A stretch of DNA of 29,933 nucleotides from a virus, in the IMG/VR virus record IMGVR_UViG_3300025379_000050, positions 1 to 29,933 of that record; one strand, written 5' to 3'. A program made the position numbers and the translations under genes. The notes below the pieces were generated by a model. That model saw only the letters and a list, made by a program, of their open reading frames with translations. It searched no databases and was not told the origin of the DNA. Positions 15,114 through 23,073 of the stretch are shown one piece after another. Each line of letters starts with the position of its first letter. Position 1 is the stretch's first letter.

Positions 15114-16493
15114 TTGGCAAATTACTTTTATGATTCACAAATAAGGAGATTCCTTATTCAATTCGCCCGGGTGTTCAGTGACTGGAATGTTACCAAAGGT
15201 AAAGACCCGGCAGGTAATGATATCATTGTACGTGTACCAATTCAGTATGGTGACACAAGTAGAATGGTTGCTGCACAACAAGCCAATAATAGTCCAAGTA
15301 GTTTACCAAGTGCGCCTATGATAACTTATTATATCACTGGTGTAGAGTATGACCAACAACGCACACAAGATCCATACTTTTTAGATAAACTGAATGTAAG
15401 ACAACGTTCATATGATCCAGTGACCGGTACAACACAACCTACACAAGGGCAAGCATTTACAGTAGAACGTATTATGCCAGTACCTTACACATTGAGAATT
15501 ACTGTGGACTTTTGGACAACTAACTATAATCAAAAATTAGAATTATTGGAACAATTAGGTGTATTGTTTAATCCTAGTATGGAAATTCAAAGCACTGATA
15601 ATTTTATTGATTGGACAAGTTTAAGCGTAGTATACCAAGATGGATTAACATTTAGTAGCCGTAGTATACCAACTGGTAGTGCTAATCCCATTGACGTAAT
15701 GTCATGGAAATTCTATATGCCTATATGGATTAGTAGCCCAAGTAAAATCAAGAAACTTGGTATTATTCATAAAATTATTGCTAGCATATTTCAAGGCAAT
15801 GCGCTTACTGATATGCAAGATGATGCATTGTTATTAGGCACACGTGAGAAAATCACACCATATGGATATAAAATATTGTTGATAGGCAATACATTACAAA
15901 TTATCAGAGCAGACCAACCGTTCAATCCCGATAATAAACAAATTGATTTACCACCTAACCCAGATGATCAACTCTATTGGTCTAGTGTACTAAATGTATA
16001 CGGTACTGTCCGTCCAGGTATCAGTCAAATATGGTTACAAAATCCTTACATGACCAGTGACATTGTGGGTACTATTGCATTTAATCCTACTGATGATAGA
16101 TTATTAATTTATAATATTGACGTTGATACATTACCACAAAACACATTACAAGCAGTTGATAGTATTATCAATCCTCAAGCAAAAGGTCCTAGTCAAGGCT
16201 TACCTGCTGTAGCTGATGGTCAACGTTATTTGATTGTTGAACCAATTGGTAGTAATACTAATTCAGTTTTAAGCTATAGTGTTTGGGGAGGTGTTGTTGC
16301 AAATGCAAATGATATCATTCAATATAGTGCAACGACAGGTCAATGGTCTGTTGATTTTGATAGCGTAAATGCACCTAATGTAGAGTATGTTACTAACATT
16401 ACATCAGGTGTACAATATAGATTTGCCGAAGGCATTTGGACAAAATCCTTCGAAGGATGGTATGACCAAGGTGATTATAATATAGTAATTTAA
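15114..16493 (+). CDS. 15: Tail sheath stabiliser and completion protein, T4 gp15-like, TTG start
   Basis: Hexameric cap at the head-proximal end of the tail that holds the sheath and joins the neck. The N-terminal 250 residues match gp15: ANYFYDSQIRRFLIQFARVFSDW, IIVRVPIQYGDTSRM, APMITYYITGVEYDQQRTQDPYF, MPVPYTLRITVDFWTTNYNQKLELLEQLGVLFNPSMEIQ and a MSWKFYMPIWI strand. T4 gp15 has 272 residues, whereas this has 459. The extra C-terminal domain (about 280-459) is beta-rich with ADGQRYLIVEP, DIIQYSATTGQWSVDF and GIWTKSFEGW. Start is TTG at 15114 after AAGGA. No in-frame ATG fits the conserved start. Confidence 0.9.
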   Translation: MANYFYDSQIRRFLIQFARVFSDWNVTKGKDPAGNDIIVRVPIQYGDTSRMVAAQQANNSPSSLPSAPMITYYITGVEYDQQRTQDPYFLDKLNVRQRSYDPVTGTTQPTQGQAFTVERIMPVPYTLRITVDFWTTNYNQKLELLEQLGVLFNPSMEIQSTDNFIDWTSLSVVYQDGLTFSSRSIPTGSANPIDVMSWKFYMPIWISSPSKIKKLGIIHKIIASIFQGNALTDMQDDALLLGTREKITPYGYKILLIGNTLQIIRADQPFNPDNKQIDLPPNPDDQLYWSSVLNVYGTVRPGISQIWLQNPYMTSDIVGTIAFNPTDDRLLIYNIDVDTLPQNTLQAVDSIINPQAKGPSQGLPAVADGQRYLIVEPIGSNTNSVLSYSVWGGVVANANDIIQYSATTGQWSVDFDSVNAPNVEYVTNITSGVQYRFAEGIWTKSFEGWYDQGDYNIVI

Positions 16494-16510
16494 TGGTCAA
16501 CTTCATAATA

Positions 16511-16518
16511 GATAAATC
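16511..16518 (+). promoter_or_regulatory. Weak late-promoter-like GATAAATC before the Nudix gene
   Basis: GATAAATC on plus, five bases before the ATG, with no Shine-Dalgarno between. One base off the local GATAAATA motif. Confidence 0.3.
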
Positions 16519-16523
16519 ATACT

Positions 16524-16940
16524 ATGAAGAATAATTCGGGTGGCGTATTCTTTTACGCCAATGACACACAAAGATTTTTATTTTTACTACGCAATGATTC
16601 TAAGAACATTGGTAACTGGGGCATTCCAGGTGGAAAAATAGATGAAGGTGAAACATTGTTTGAAGGTGTTAAACGTGAGTGTATAGAAGAAATTGCATTC
16701 TTCCCTGAGCAAGCCAAACTCATTCCAATTCAAAAATTTGTCAACAATCAATTCACGTATCATACATTCTTTTGTAAGATAGAAAATGAATTCATGCCTG
16801 CATTAAACAATGAACACGTAGGGTATTGTTGGGTAGATAGCAAACACTATCCAAAACCATTGCATCCCGGACTATTCAATACAGTAAACTTTGATGTTGT
16901 ACAAACTAAATTACAAAACCTCATAAAAAAAGCGCCCTAG
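16524..16940 (+). CDS. Nudix hydrolase
   Basis: 138 residues. The Nudix box is GGKIDEGETLFEGVKRECIEEI (G-x5-E-x7-R-E-x2-E-E), with Ala in place of the last usual Gly. The REC-x-EE residues that bind the metal are all present. Upstream strands (GGVFFYANDTQRFLFLLR, GNWGIPGGK) complete the fold. Substrate cannot be read from sequence. Nudix enzymes cleave nucleoside diphosphates linked to another group, for instance oxidised dNTPs, NAD or capped RNA. It is the last plus-strand gene, and its TAG stop lies inside the terminator stem. Confidence 0.93.
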   Translation: MKNNSGGVFFYANDTQRFLFLLRNDSKNIGNWGIPGGKIDEGETLFEGVKRECIEEIAFFPEQAKLIPIQKFVNNQFTYHTFFCKIENEFMPALNNEHVGYCWVDSKHYPKPLHPGLFNTVNFDVVQTKLQNLIKKAP

Positions 16941-16951
16941 GGCGCTTTTTT
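16925..16951. terminator. Bidirectional terminator between convergent units
   Basis: Stem AGCGCC/GGCGCT with loop CTAG, preceded by seven A and followed by T5. It ends the gp14-gp15-Nudix unit on plus and the virion-protein unit on minus. Confidence 0.9.
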
Positions 16952-16966
16952 ATTGTTAATTTAAAA

Positions 16967-17449
16967 TTAACACCAGTTATTAACTGATACTTCTTGTGCA
17001 GTTGTACCTGTGATTGTAGTACTATTCTGATTGAATGATAAAATATATTTTACTCCATCAAAATCTGATCCCCACTTATTTGTGATTGATTGCAATCTTA
17101 CTGTAGTTGAATCATGTTTAGTAACTGTAATAGTCATAGTATCATTAGCTAAACTTGAATTATTAGAATCAGCTAAAGTACAAACACCGGTGTTTGTACC
17201 ATCTGTTACTAAAAATTTATGTTTGGCTTTTTGACGTAAAATATAACCATTAGCTTCACTATTAGAACCAATCTTTACTCTAGCTTGAACTAACAAACTA
17301 TCATGCGGAGAAGTAGTATTACTACCACCAACAACGCCTGGTTCTACATCACTGAATGTATTATTAATTGTACCGTCATTAGGATATCCAGTATCTATTA
17401 ACTGAGATGTATCACTATTGTATTTTGCGATTTTAAGAGGTCTTCCCAT
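16967..17449 (-). CDS. Probable virion structural protein, MGRPL family
   Basis: 160 residues, beta-rich, beginning MGRPLKIAKYN. The middle (GYILRQKAKHKFLVTDGTNTGVCTLAD) and end (KWGSDFDGVKYILSFNQ) resemble the C-terminal third of the upstream neighbour (QYKVTTAEGTGKCVLKAG, THNLVTLTPNTGSQFADG), so the two probably arose by duplication. Such MGRPL-start proteins are annotated as structural in T4-like aquatic phages. It follows the larger paralogue by 11 bases with AAGGAA as ribosome site and ends at a strong terminator. Confidence 0.75.
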   Translation of the reverse strand: MGRPLKIAKYNSDTSQLIDTGYPNDGTINNTFSDVEPGVVGGSNTTSPHDSLLVQARVKIGSNSEANGYILRQKAKHKFLVTDGTNTGVCTLADSNNSSLANDTMTITVTKHDSTTVRLQSITNKWGSDFDGVKYILSFNQNSTTITGTTAQEVSVNNWC

Positions 17450-17460
17450 GATTCTGTTCC

Positions 17461-18747
17461 TTAAGCGTTATCTAATTTAACTGATACACCACTAACAGCT
17501 GTATCTAATACCCATTGTGTACGAGTACCGTCTGCAAATTGTGAACCTGTATTTGGTGTTAATGTTACCAAATTGTGAGTTAGTTTAGTAACCCAATATG
17601 TTCCACCTGCACTATCAGTAGCATTAATACTCATCTCACCTATTGCATTTGGTGTACCTGCTTTAAGTACACACTTGCCAGTACCTTCAGCAGTAGTTAC
17701 CTTGTATTGACGAGTGCTTTCTTGCTTATTAATGTCAGCAATTTGATTTGCAGTTGATACATAAGCATAAGCAATAATTGCAGGGAATGCTTCAGCATCA
17801 TACGGTGTACTATCATCAGTTGTATATGTCAATGTACCAACTGCAAGAATTTCACCACCGTTTGGTGCAGTTGTGAATGCAATTGTTTCTGTACCAATAT
17901 AGCCAGAACCAGGATCAGTAACTTGTAGATAACTAATACAAAAACCTACATCAAGTTTAGCACCTGTACCAGATCCACTATCTGTAGTTGTATTACTTGC
18001 ACCATATTGATATGTTGTACCATACGCATAGTCAATTGAACTTACTAAAGTTACAGCTTCTACACCGTATGTAAATGTAACTGAACCTCCTGCACCATTA
18101 TTATCACCAGAACCAGAGCCATTATAGTCTCCATTACCGCGTGTATTATAATTTGGTGTTGAGCTTGGTGAGTTAGGTCCACCTACAATAGCTTGAGCAG
18201 TAGTAGGGGCATGTGTACCATCAGTACCATCCCATACACCGTATACACTTGCACCAGCATTGTAACCTGTCAAATGATGGCCTGAACCGTCTGTAGTTAT
18301 ACCTTTAAGAATAGTAGGACTTGTCCAGTGACTGTTAATAAACTGATCCCAAACAATCCACTCAGTACCATCCCAATTAGTATTACTACCAGATGTATTC
18401 ATTGACGCACTAATAACACGTAGTTTAGTTACACGCCATGTTGAACCATTAGCATCGGTTAAAATATCACCAATTTGATATCCAGTACCTTTTGCATTTG
18501 GACTAGCATTTTGTGCGTTACTGTGAACTACACCTGTTGCTTGTTGTCCACCAGGCAAAGTTGGTGCTGAAAATGTTGCAATTGTAGGTAAACGATTAAT
18601 GTAGTTACCACCGTTACTAGCAGCGAAACCAGTAACACCTTGACCACCGATACCTTCATGTGAACTATTTGTATCTGTATCTCTATTATCACCAGTATCG
18701 TTGGTGTTTACGTTTCCGAAAAATCTCTTTGGTAGAGCACGTCCCAT
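17461..18747 (-). CDS. Probable virion structural protein, larger MGR-family member
   Basis: 428 residues, starting MGRALPKRFFGNVN. Gly-, Thr-, Asn- and Ser-rich, low in charge, predicted mainly beta, like surface-exposed virion or fibre-associated proteins. Includes GTGYQIGDILTD followed by STWRVTKLRV (a recurring phage beta module) and a Gly-Asn-Ser loop near 200-220. The C-terminal domain is related to the 160-residue neighbour. Read from a late promoter through an 84-base structured leader with a strong AAAGGAG. Placed directly after the tail fibre, so a fibre-related or decoration role is inferred. Confidence 0.75.
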   Translation of the reverse strand: MGRALPKRFFGNVNTNDTGDNRDTDTNSSHEGIGGQGVTGFAASNGGNYINRLPTIATFSAPTLPGGQQATGVVHSNAQNASPNAKGTGYQIGDILTDANGSTWRVTKLRVISASMNTSGSNTNWDGTEWIVWDQFINSHWTSPTILKGITTDGSGHHLTGYNAGASVYGVWDGTDGTHAPTTAQAIVGGPNSPSSTPNYNTRGNGDYNGSGSGDNNGAGGSVTFTYGVEAVTLVSSIDYAYGTTYQYGASNTTTDSGSGTGAKLDVGFCISYLQVTDPGSGYIGTETIAFTTAPNGGEILAVGTLTYTTDDSTPYDAEAFPAIIAYAYVSTANQIADINKQESTRQYKVTTAEGTGKCVLKAGTPNAIGEMSINATDSAGGTYWVTKLTHNLVTLTPNTGSQFADGTRTQWVLDTAVSGVSVKLDNA

Positions 18748-18772
18748 TTGTTTTCTCCTTTGTAATGTGACC

Positions 18773-18830
18773 GTTCTAGGGCCTACGCAGTGGGTTTACT
18801 GCATAAACTCTTTTCAATTAAGAGTAGAAC
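18773..18830 (-). promoter_or_regulatory. Three-way-junction RNA structure at the 5' end of the late mRNA
   Basis: Outer stem GTTCTA (18773-18778 on plus)/TAGAAC (18825-18830) enclosing hairpins GCAGT/ACTGC and ACTCTT/AAGAGT. The predicted late RNA start is about 18831, so the outer stem sits at the very 5' end. The AAAGGAG site lies outside it. Confidence 0.55.
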
Positions 18831-18836
18831 TGTTAG

Positions 18837-18844
18837 TATTTATC
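18837..18844 (-). promoter_or_regulatory. Late promoter GATAAATA for the MGR structural genes
   Basis: GATAAATA on minus, 11 bases after the tail-fibre stop. Confidence 0.7.
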
Positions 18845-18854
18845 TACAAAGGTA

Positions 18855-20738
18855 CTATTTATTAGACGCTTTTAATTCGTTAACTTGATCGCTCAGAGTT
18901 TTAACTGCCTCGATTAGTAAAGGAACTAATAATTCATATCTTACTGCTAAGTAAGGATCTTCTTTGTTTTCAGGTACACCAGGCGGAGTAAACTGATATG
19001 TTGCTTGTGGTAGTACTTTTAGTACATCGCCGGCTAATACACCAACCAATTTATCATTTTTACCTTTATAGTTATAATAATAACCTGCAAGTTCTAATAC
19101 TTTATCTAATGCATTGTCAATAGGTACAAGATTTTCTTTTAATCTAATATCAGATGAATTATAAAAAGCAGTAATGTCACCTACAGCAGTAATACTACTA
19201 CCGGCAGTAACAGCTCCACCTATACCAATAGCACCGCTTACTGTTAAAGTAGACAATGTACCAACTGAAGTAATGTTAGCTTGCACATTACCGCTTACAG
19301 TAACTGCTAATGTTGAACTTGATGCGCTATCAGCACTTGATGCATGTGTAGCACTTGCAACTGGTCCCGATACGGCAGATCCAGAAATACTAGATACTGT
19401 GGCTGGTGGTAAGTTTGTTAAATGACTTCCATCACCTACAAAATAACCACTGGTTGTAATATTGCCACTGACATTTAATGAAGTTAGTGTACCAACTGAT
19501 GTAATAGCAGGTTGCCCAGGAGTATAAACTGTGCCTGCAATCAATGCATTAGCAACTTGCCCAGTAACATTAGCACCTGCTATTGAAAGAACTGAGTTTG
19601 CTACATTTGCATTTGCTACAAAGCCGGTAACATTAGCACCAGCGATGTAACTTAAGTGACTACCATTGCCTATGATATAATTACCAGTAACATTTCCTGT
19701 AGTATTCAATGCAGTTAATGTACCAAGACTAGTGACATTGGGTTGAGCGGCAGTAGTTAATACGCCTGTTAAATTGCCCGTTGAGATGCCATTAGTAACT
19801 GATAATACTTTAGATGCCGAATCAAATGTAAGTGACGAATCACCACCAAACACACCTAGCTTGTTAAATTGAATTTGTGAGTTTAAACCACCGGGTGTTC
19901 CACCAGAACTAGTACTAGGCGGTTGTATCCAAGCAAGGTTACCATAACCATCAGTAGATAAAACATAATTTTGTAATCCGCCGCTAATGTGTAAATTACT
20001 AACAGACCCTAAATTAACATTGGCAGTATTAACAAAATTAATACTACCTGCAGAATTACTAACTGTTAACCCAACTAGTGACCCCACACTAGTAATATTT
20101 GGCTGTGCACTAGAGTACACAGTAGCAGCCAATGCTGAATTACCGACTTGCCCCACAACATTACTTGCTGGTATTGCAAATAAATTTGCACCTGAACCAC
20201 TGAAGTAATTAGCAGTTACTAAATTACCTAAATTAGCATTTGCACCAGTAATGTTACCAGTGCTTGTTAATTCAGCAGTAGATATATTACCACCTACATA
20301 TAAGTTTTGTGTTGTATAATCATATGTGAATCCTGGTGATCCACCAAAATATCCTGCGTTTGCAAATTGAACTTGAGTATTGCTACCAGCAACTGATCCG
20401 CCACCTCCACCACCACCGGTCTGTGCAGTCCAACTTAAATTACCAGCACCATCAGTTTGTAGGACATATCCATTATATCCACCTTCAATTTTTATATTAC
20501 CAATAGAAGTGTCAAAAACACCTGTTAATTGACTAGCATTAATTTTACAGTTAGCACTATTTGTGTATATTTGAGTAACAGAAGGAGAAATCCCTTGTGG
20601 AGGATCTATTAATGGATCATTACCAATGTATGCTAATTTAGTATCAGTAGCAAAACCGATTTCCCCAATGTCAAGTTGTGGTAAATCAATGTTTGCACCT
20701 GTTCTGTGCTGAATTTTTGAAATCTGGACTATCGCCAT
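18855..20738 (-). CDS. Tail fibre with C-terminal self-cleaving S74 chaperone
   Basis: 627 residues. N-terminus ISKIQHRTGANIDLPQLDIGEIGFATDTKLAYIGN resembles the adaptor domain of phage fibres. The shaft is made of repeats: four Q-P/A-x-I/V-T-S-x-G-S/T-L units near 213, 332, 409 and 486, many ANVTG/GNIT units, and two copies of a larger module (VLQTDGAGNLSW with VQFANAGYFGG, about 90-148; VLSTDGYGNLAW with IQFNKLGVFGG, about 257-314). Residues 108-114 are seven glycines. The end is an S74 intramolecular chaperone: SDIRLKENL at 529-537 with the Ser529/Lys534 pair, LVGVLAGDVLKVLP and YELLVPLLIEAVKTL. By family knowledge it trimerises the fibre then cuts itself off before Ser529. Confidence 0.9.
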   Translation of the reverse strand: MAIVQISKIQHRTGANIDLPQLDIGEIGFATDTKLAYIGNDPLIDPPQGISPSVTQIYTNSANCKINASQLTGVFDTSIGNIKIEGGYNGYVLQTDGAGNLSWTAQTGGGGGGGSVAGSNTQVQFANAGYFGGSPGFTYDYTTQNLYVGGNISTAELTSTGNITGANANLGNLVTANYFSGSGANLFAIPASNVVGQVGNSALAATVYSSAQPNITSVGSLVGLTVSNSAGSINFVNTANVNLGSVSNLHISGGLQNYVLSTDGYGNLAWIQPPSTSSGGTPGGLNSQIQFNKLGVFGGDSSLTFDSASKVLSVTNGISTGNLTGVLTTAAQPNVTSLGTLTALNTTGNVTGNYIIGNGSHLSYIAGANVTGFVANANVANSVLSIAGANVTGQVANALIAGTVYTPGQPAITSVGTLTSLNVSGNITTSGYFVGDGSHLTNLPPATVSSISGSAVSGPVASATHASSADSASSSTLAVTVSGNVQANITSVGTLSTLTVSGAIGIGGAVTAGSSITAVGDITAFYNSSDIRLKENLVPIDNALDKVLELAGYYYNYKGKNDKLVGVLAGDVLKVLPQATYQFTPPGVPENKEDPYLAVRYELLVPLLIEAVKTLSDQVNELKASNK

Positions 20739-20763
20739 AGTATAACCTTTAGTAGATTATACT
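20739..20763 (-). promoter_or_regulatory. Inverted repeat between late promoter and tail-fibre start
   Basis: AGTATAA and TTATACT (seven pairs) flank the AAAGG ribosome site directly before the ATG. The upstream arm overlaps the predicted late RNA start near 20757. Confidence 0.4.
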
Positions 20764-20770
20764 ATTTATC
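20763..20770 (-). promoter_or_regulatory. Late promoter GATAAATA for the tail fibre
   Basis: GATAAATA on minus, 24 bases before the tail-fibre ATG. Confidence 0.7.
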
Positions 20771-20775
20771 ACGTT

Positions 20776-21462
20776 CTAAAGGAACTTTGAGTAGTACTGT
20801 TCTAGTCTAGTAAACCACATATTAGAGTACTTTTCAAATTCATTACCCTCTATAATAAATTCTTGATATAATCCTGTGGGATCACACATAAAAATAACGC
20901 CTTTGCGTATTTTTGTGCCATGTACTTCATTATGTGCATTAGCATAAGCCGCTAATTGAACAAAGTAATCATCAATCCATTCACGCTTTTTAGGTTTATT
21001 TGTTTGTTTGTGATCCATAATAGCATCACTACCATCATGCACACCACATAAGTCTGTAGTGCCTGCATATATTTTAGGAAAGTATAATGCAACCTCAGTA
21101 CCCCAAAACTCAGTACATTTGTTCATACCTTGTTTTATAATACTTTGTGCCATCATATGACTTTGAATACTGTATGGATTGCTACCTGGGTCTCCTGTGT
21201 ATCCTGTCTTTACATAATTCTCAAGCCATTTATGCATTCGTGTTCCACGACCTGCTGCTTCAGTTGTAATTGCTTGTGCTTGAACTGTACCAACTCTTTT
21301 ACGCCAGTTAGCAAGTGCTTGTTTGCTTTCTTCTGATTTAGTTGCGTCTAATACTGTAGTAACGCTTGGGAGCTTTTCACCGTCGGGAGTAAGATATCTA
21401 CGCTTACCATCGACTTCTACCCGTTGCATGGGTTGATAATTATATTTGTTTGGATTGTACAT
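20776..21462 (-). CDS. PD-(D/E)xK exonuclease, RecB/Cas4-like
   Basis: Predicted DNA exonuclease of about 228 residues. Visible motifs (numbered from the TTG at 21465) are RGTRMHKWLE at 73-82, TEVALYFP near 123-130, AGTTDLCG with D138, the catalytic D-x-K in MDHKQ (D151/K153) and VQLAAYANA with Q170, which together are the RecB-type nuclease signature. It may process recombination or replication ends. A TTG at 21465 precedes ATG 21462. The ATG is exactly six bases after a TATAAT, so RNA would begin at the ATG itself. Expressed early by this promoter, unlike the late genes on both sides. Confidence 0.85.
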   Translation of the reverse strand: MYNPNKYNYQPMQRVEVDGKRRYLTPDGEKLPSVTTVLDATKSEESKQALANWRKRVGTVQAQAITTEAAGRGTRMHKWLENYVKTGYTGDPGSNPYSIQSHMMAQSIIKQGMNKCTEFWGTEVALYFPKIYAGTTDLCGVHDGSDAIMDHKQTNKPKKREWIDDYFVQLAAYANAHNEVHGTKIRKGVIFMCDPTGLYQEFIIEGNEFEKYSNMWFTRLEQYYSKFL

Positions 21463-21463
21463 C

Positions 21464-21481
21464 AAAGTATTATAATACTTT
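21464..21481. repeat. 18-base perfect palindrome over the nuclease promoter
   Basis: AAAGTATTATAATACTTT is its own reverse complement. It contains the -10 hexamer and touches the start codon, so it could be an operator. Confidence 0.6.
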
Positions 21482-21497
21482 TTTATACTGTGTGCAA
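21469..21497 (-). promoter_or_regulatory. Sigma70-type promoter for the nuclease, leaderless geometry
   Basis: TTGCAC, 17 bases, TATAAT on minus, then six bases to ATG 21462. The -10 region AAAGTATTATAATA is identical to that before the primase gene. Confidence 0.55.
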
Positions 21498-21498
21498 G

Positions 21499-21822
21499 TT
21501 ATTTGGATAGTTGTTTACTAGCCATTTTTTGTAGGGTTTGTTCGTTGTCGGTTGGTTCAGACTCACCATTATCATCTACTTGACCCTTAAAGATAACATT
21601 ACCTTGCTCAATGCTATCAATGATATTGACTAAAGGTTCTTTTTTAATGACATCATATATGTCACTTTTATCAATTTGAACACCCTCGTTACGTAGAATA
21701 TCTAAGAACTCATCTAGTGGTAATGTCTTACCACTATCCTTAAAATCATCTTCAAGTTCACTGGCAACCGCAGTCAACTTAACACGTAGAGGGTTATCTT
21801 CAACAAACTCAAAGAGTCTCAT
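21499..21822 (-). CDS. Conserved phage protein with possible capsid-targeting N-terminus
   Basis: 107 residues. MRLFEFVE|DNP resembles T4 internal-protein leaders (short hydrophobic start ending in Glu), though Phe occupies the usual Leu/Ile position. The remainder is a helical, acidic domain (LPLDEFLDILRNEGVQIDKSDIYDVIKK) and a disordered tail. It starts three bases after the stop of the 237-residue gene, so the two are co-translated. No function is recognised. Packaging into the head is an inference from the leader alone. Confidence 0.75.
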   Translation of the reverse strand: MRLFEFVEDNPLRVKLTAVASELEDDFKDSGKTLPLDEFLDILRNEGVQIDKSDIYDVIKKEPLVNIIDSIEQGNVIFKGQVDDNGESEPTDNEQTLQKMASKQLSK

Positions 21823-21825
21823 ATA

Positions 21826-22539
21826 TTAACGAGTTGAACGACCTACGTTTGGCACTGGCTCTTCTTCTGGCTCTTCTGGTAGTTCAGGACCTTCATCACC
21901 TAGATCAGGAGTTTCTTCATCACCTAAACCTAAGTCATCAGCACCCATTTCAGGCTCTTCTGCACCGCCCATCATTCCACCTTCAAAACCACCGCCTTGA
22001 CCAGTGATTACACCTAATGCACTTTGTAATCCTGATTTAGATGATGTCAATGCTGCTTGCAATTGTGTTAATGCTTCGCTTACTTGACTATTAAATTGTT
22101 CACCTTCGTTAGTACCAATTTCAGCATTAACTCCGTCAACAACTGCTGGTAATTCTTTAACCAACATGTCAGAAACGTTCTCAATCATTTTTTGCATTTC
22201 GTCAATCATCTCATTAGCTGCTAAAACAACTTGAGATTTTTCAACTTCTTCATTCTCTACAACAATACGTTGATTGTACATAGGTTGAGTTTTCAAATCA
22301 CCGTAATGATGATTCAATGCTTGTTCCATGAACATTAACTTCATATATGAAGGATTTTGTTCGCTAGTAAATGCATTGTCTGATGCTTTCATTTCAGCCA
22401 TCAATCCTTTAACTTTACGCAACATTTTAGATGTCTCATATAGACTCAAATTATCAAGATTGATATTTGTGTTAAAGTTTTCCTTTAGAGCTTTTTTAGC
22501 GACTAAAGATGGTTTCATGTTAAATTCTGTTAGTTTCAT
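21826..22539 (-). CDS. Conserved phage protein, acidic C-terminus, possible virion or scaffold protein
   Basis: 237 residues starting MKLTEFNMKPS. Central long helices (VVLAANEMIDEMQKMIENVSDMLVKE, SEALTQLQAALTSSKSGLQSAL) suggest coiled-coil assembly. The last 55 residues are Gly/Met-rich and then strongly acidic and Pro-rich (LGDEGPELPEEPEEEPVPN). This composition resembles head-scaffold or internal proteins but there is no identifiable match to T4 gp22, gp67 or gp68. It has a late promoter but no clear Shine-Dalgarno. Confidence 0.78.
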   Translation of the reverse strand: MKLTEFNMKPSLVAKKALKENFNTNINLDNLSLYETSKMLRKVKGLMAEMKASDNAFTSEQNPSYMKLMFMEQALNHHYGDLKTQPMYNQRIVVENEEVEKSQVVLAANEMIDEMQKMIENVSDMLVKELPAVVDGVNAEIGTNEGEQFNSQVSEALTQLQAALTSSKSGLQSALGVITGQGGGFEGGMMGGAEEPEMGADDLGLGDEETPDLGDEGPELPEEPEEEPVPNVGRSTR

Positions 22540-22566
22540 ATGGTTTTTCCCAAAATACTTATAAAG

Positions 22567-22574
22567 TATTTATC
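22567..22574 (-). promoter_or_regulatory. Late promoter GATAAATA for the 237- and 107-residue proteins
   Basis: GATAAATA on minus, 27 bases before the ATG at 22539. A short AATACTT/AAGTATT hairpin overlaps its downstream side. Confidence 0.65.
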
Positions 22575-22584
22575 ATTATATAAA

Positions 22585-23073
22585 TTATTTTGCACTTAAG
22601 TTGTTGAACTGCTTGTGCTGCCATCTACTGGTCATGTTAGCATAATGGTCTAACTCAACCATAATCCTAGCTTTTCTTACTCTTTCTTCTTGTAATTTTG
22701 TGTCAGCTAAAGTAAGAACTTCAAAATTTTTAGCATTTTTATAGTTTTTTTCGTGTAGTTTGATATGCTCTAATGTACTTGCTAGTAATAAATCTAGTTC
22801 CAAAAGACGTATAGATTCTGTAATTTGATTGCATCTATCTAGGGTAGTCCAAATTACTGCGTTTTTTAATGAGTTAAATTTTTTAGAAGTATGTGTATAA
22901 TGCTTACTGGCTATATAGTAACCATCTGAACTGATTATACTGTATTTTCCATATAGTTCATATTCACCTGTAGGATATTGTACAATAATATCATTAAATA
23001 TTTTGCTGATTTCTTCTTTATCTAGTAACCGTTTAAAAATCTTAAACATTTCTTTTTCATTCATCTTCTTCAT
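22585..23073 (-). CDS. Conserved phage protein of unknown function (162 residues)
   Basis: Basic, mostly helical. A beta-hairpin region (GEYELYGKYSIISSDGYYIASKHYTHTSK) is followed by long helices (LKNAVIWTTLDRCNQITESIRLLELDLLLA; KLQEERVRKARIMVELDHYAN). The start could be 23073 or the ATG at 23064, which overlaps the upstream stop. No catalytic motif is seen. It shares 17 bases with the upstream 150-residue gene and is co-transcribed with it. Confidence 0.75.
   Translation of the reverse strand: MKKMNEKEMFKIFKRLLDKEEISKIFNDIIVQYPTGEYELYGKYSIISSDGYYIASKHYTHTSKKFNSLKNAVIWTTLDRCNQITESIRLLELDLLLASTLEHIKLHEKNYKNAKNFEVLTLADTKLQEERVRKARIMVELDHYANMTSRWQHKQFNNLSAK

Noticed and set aside
18855-20738. 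Repeats in the tail-fibre gene considered as a CRISPR or DNA repeat array
   Set aside because: They are in-frame protein repeats with variable bases, not conserved DNA repeats with spacers.
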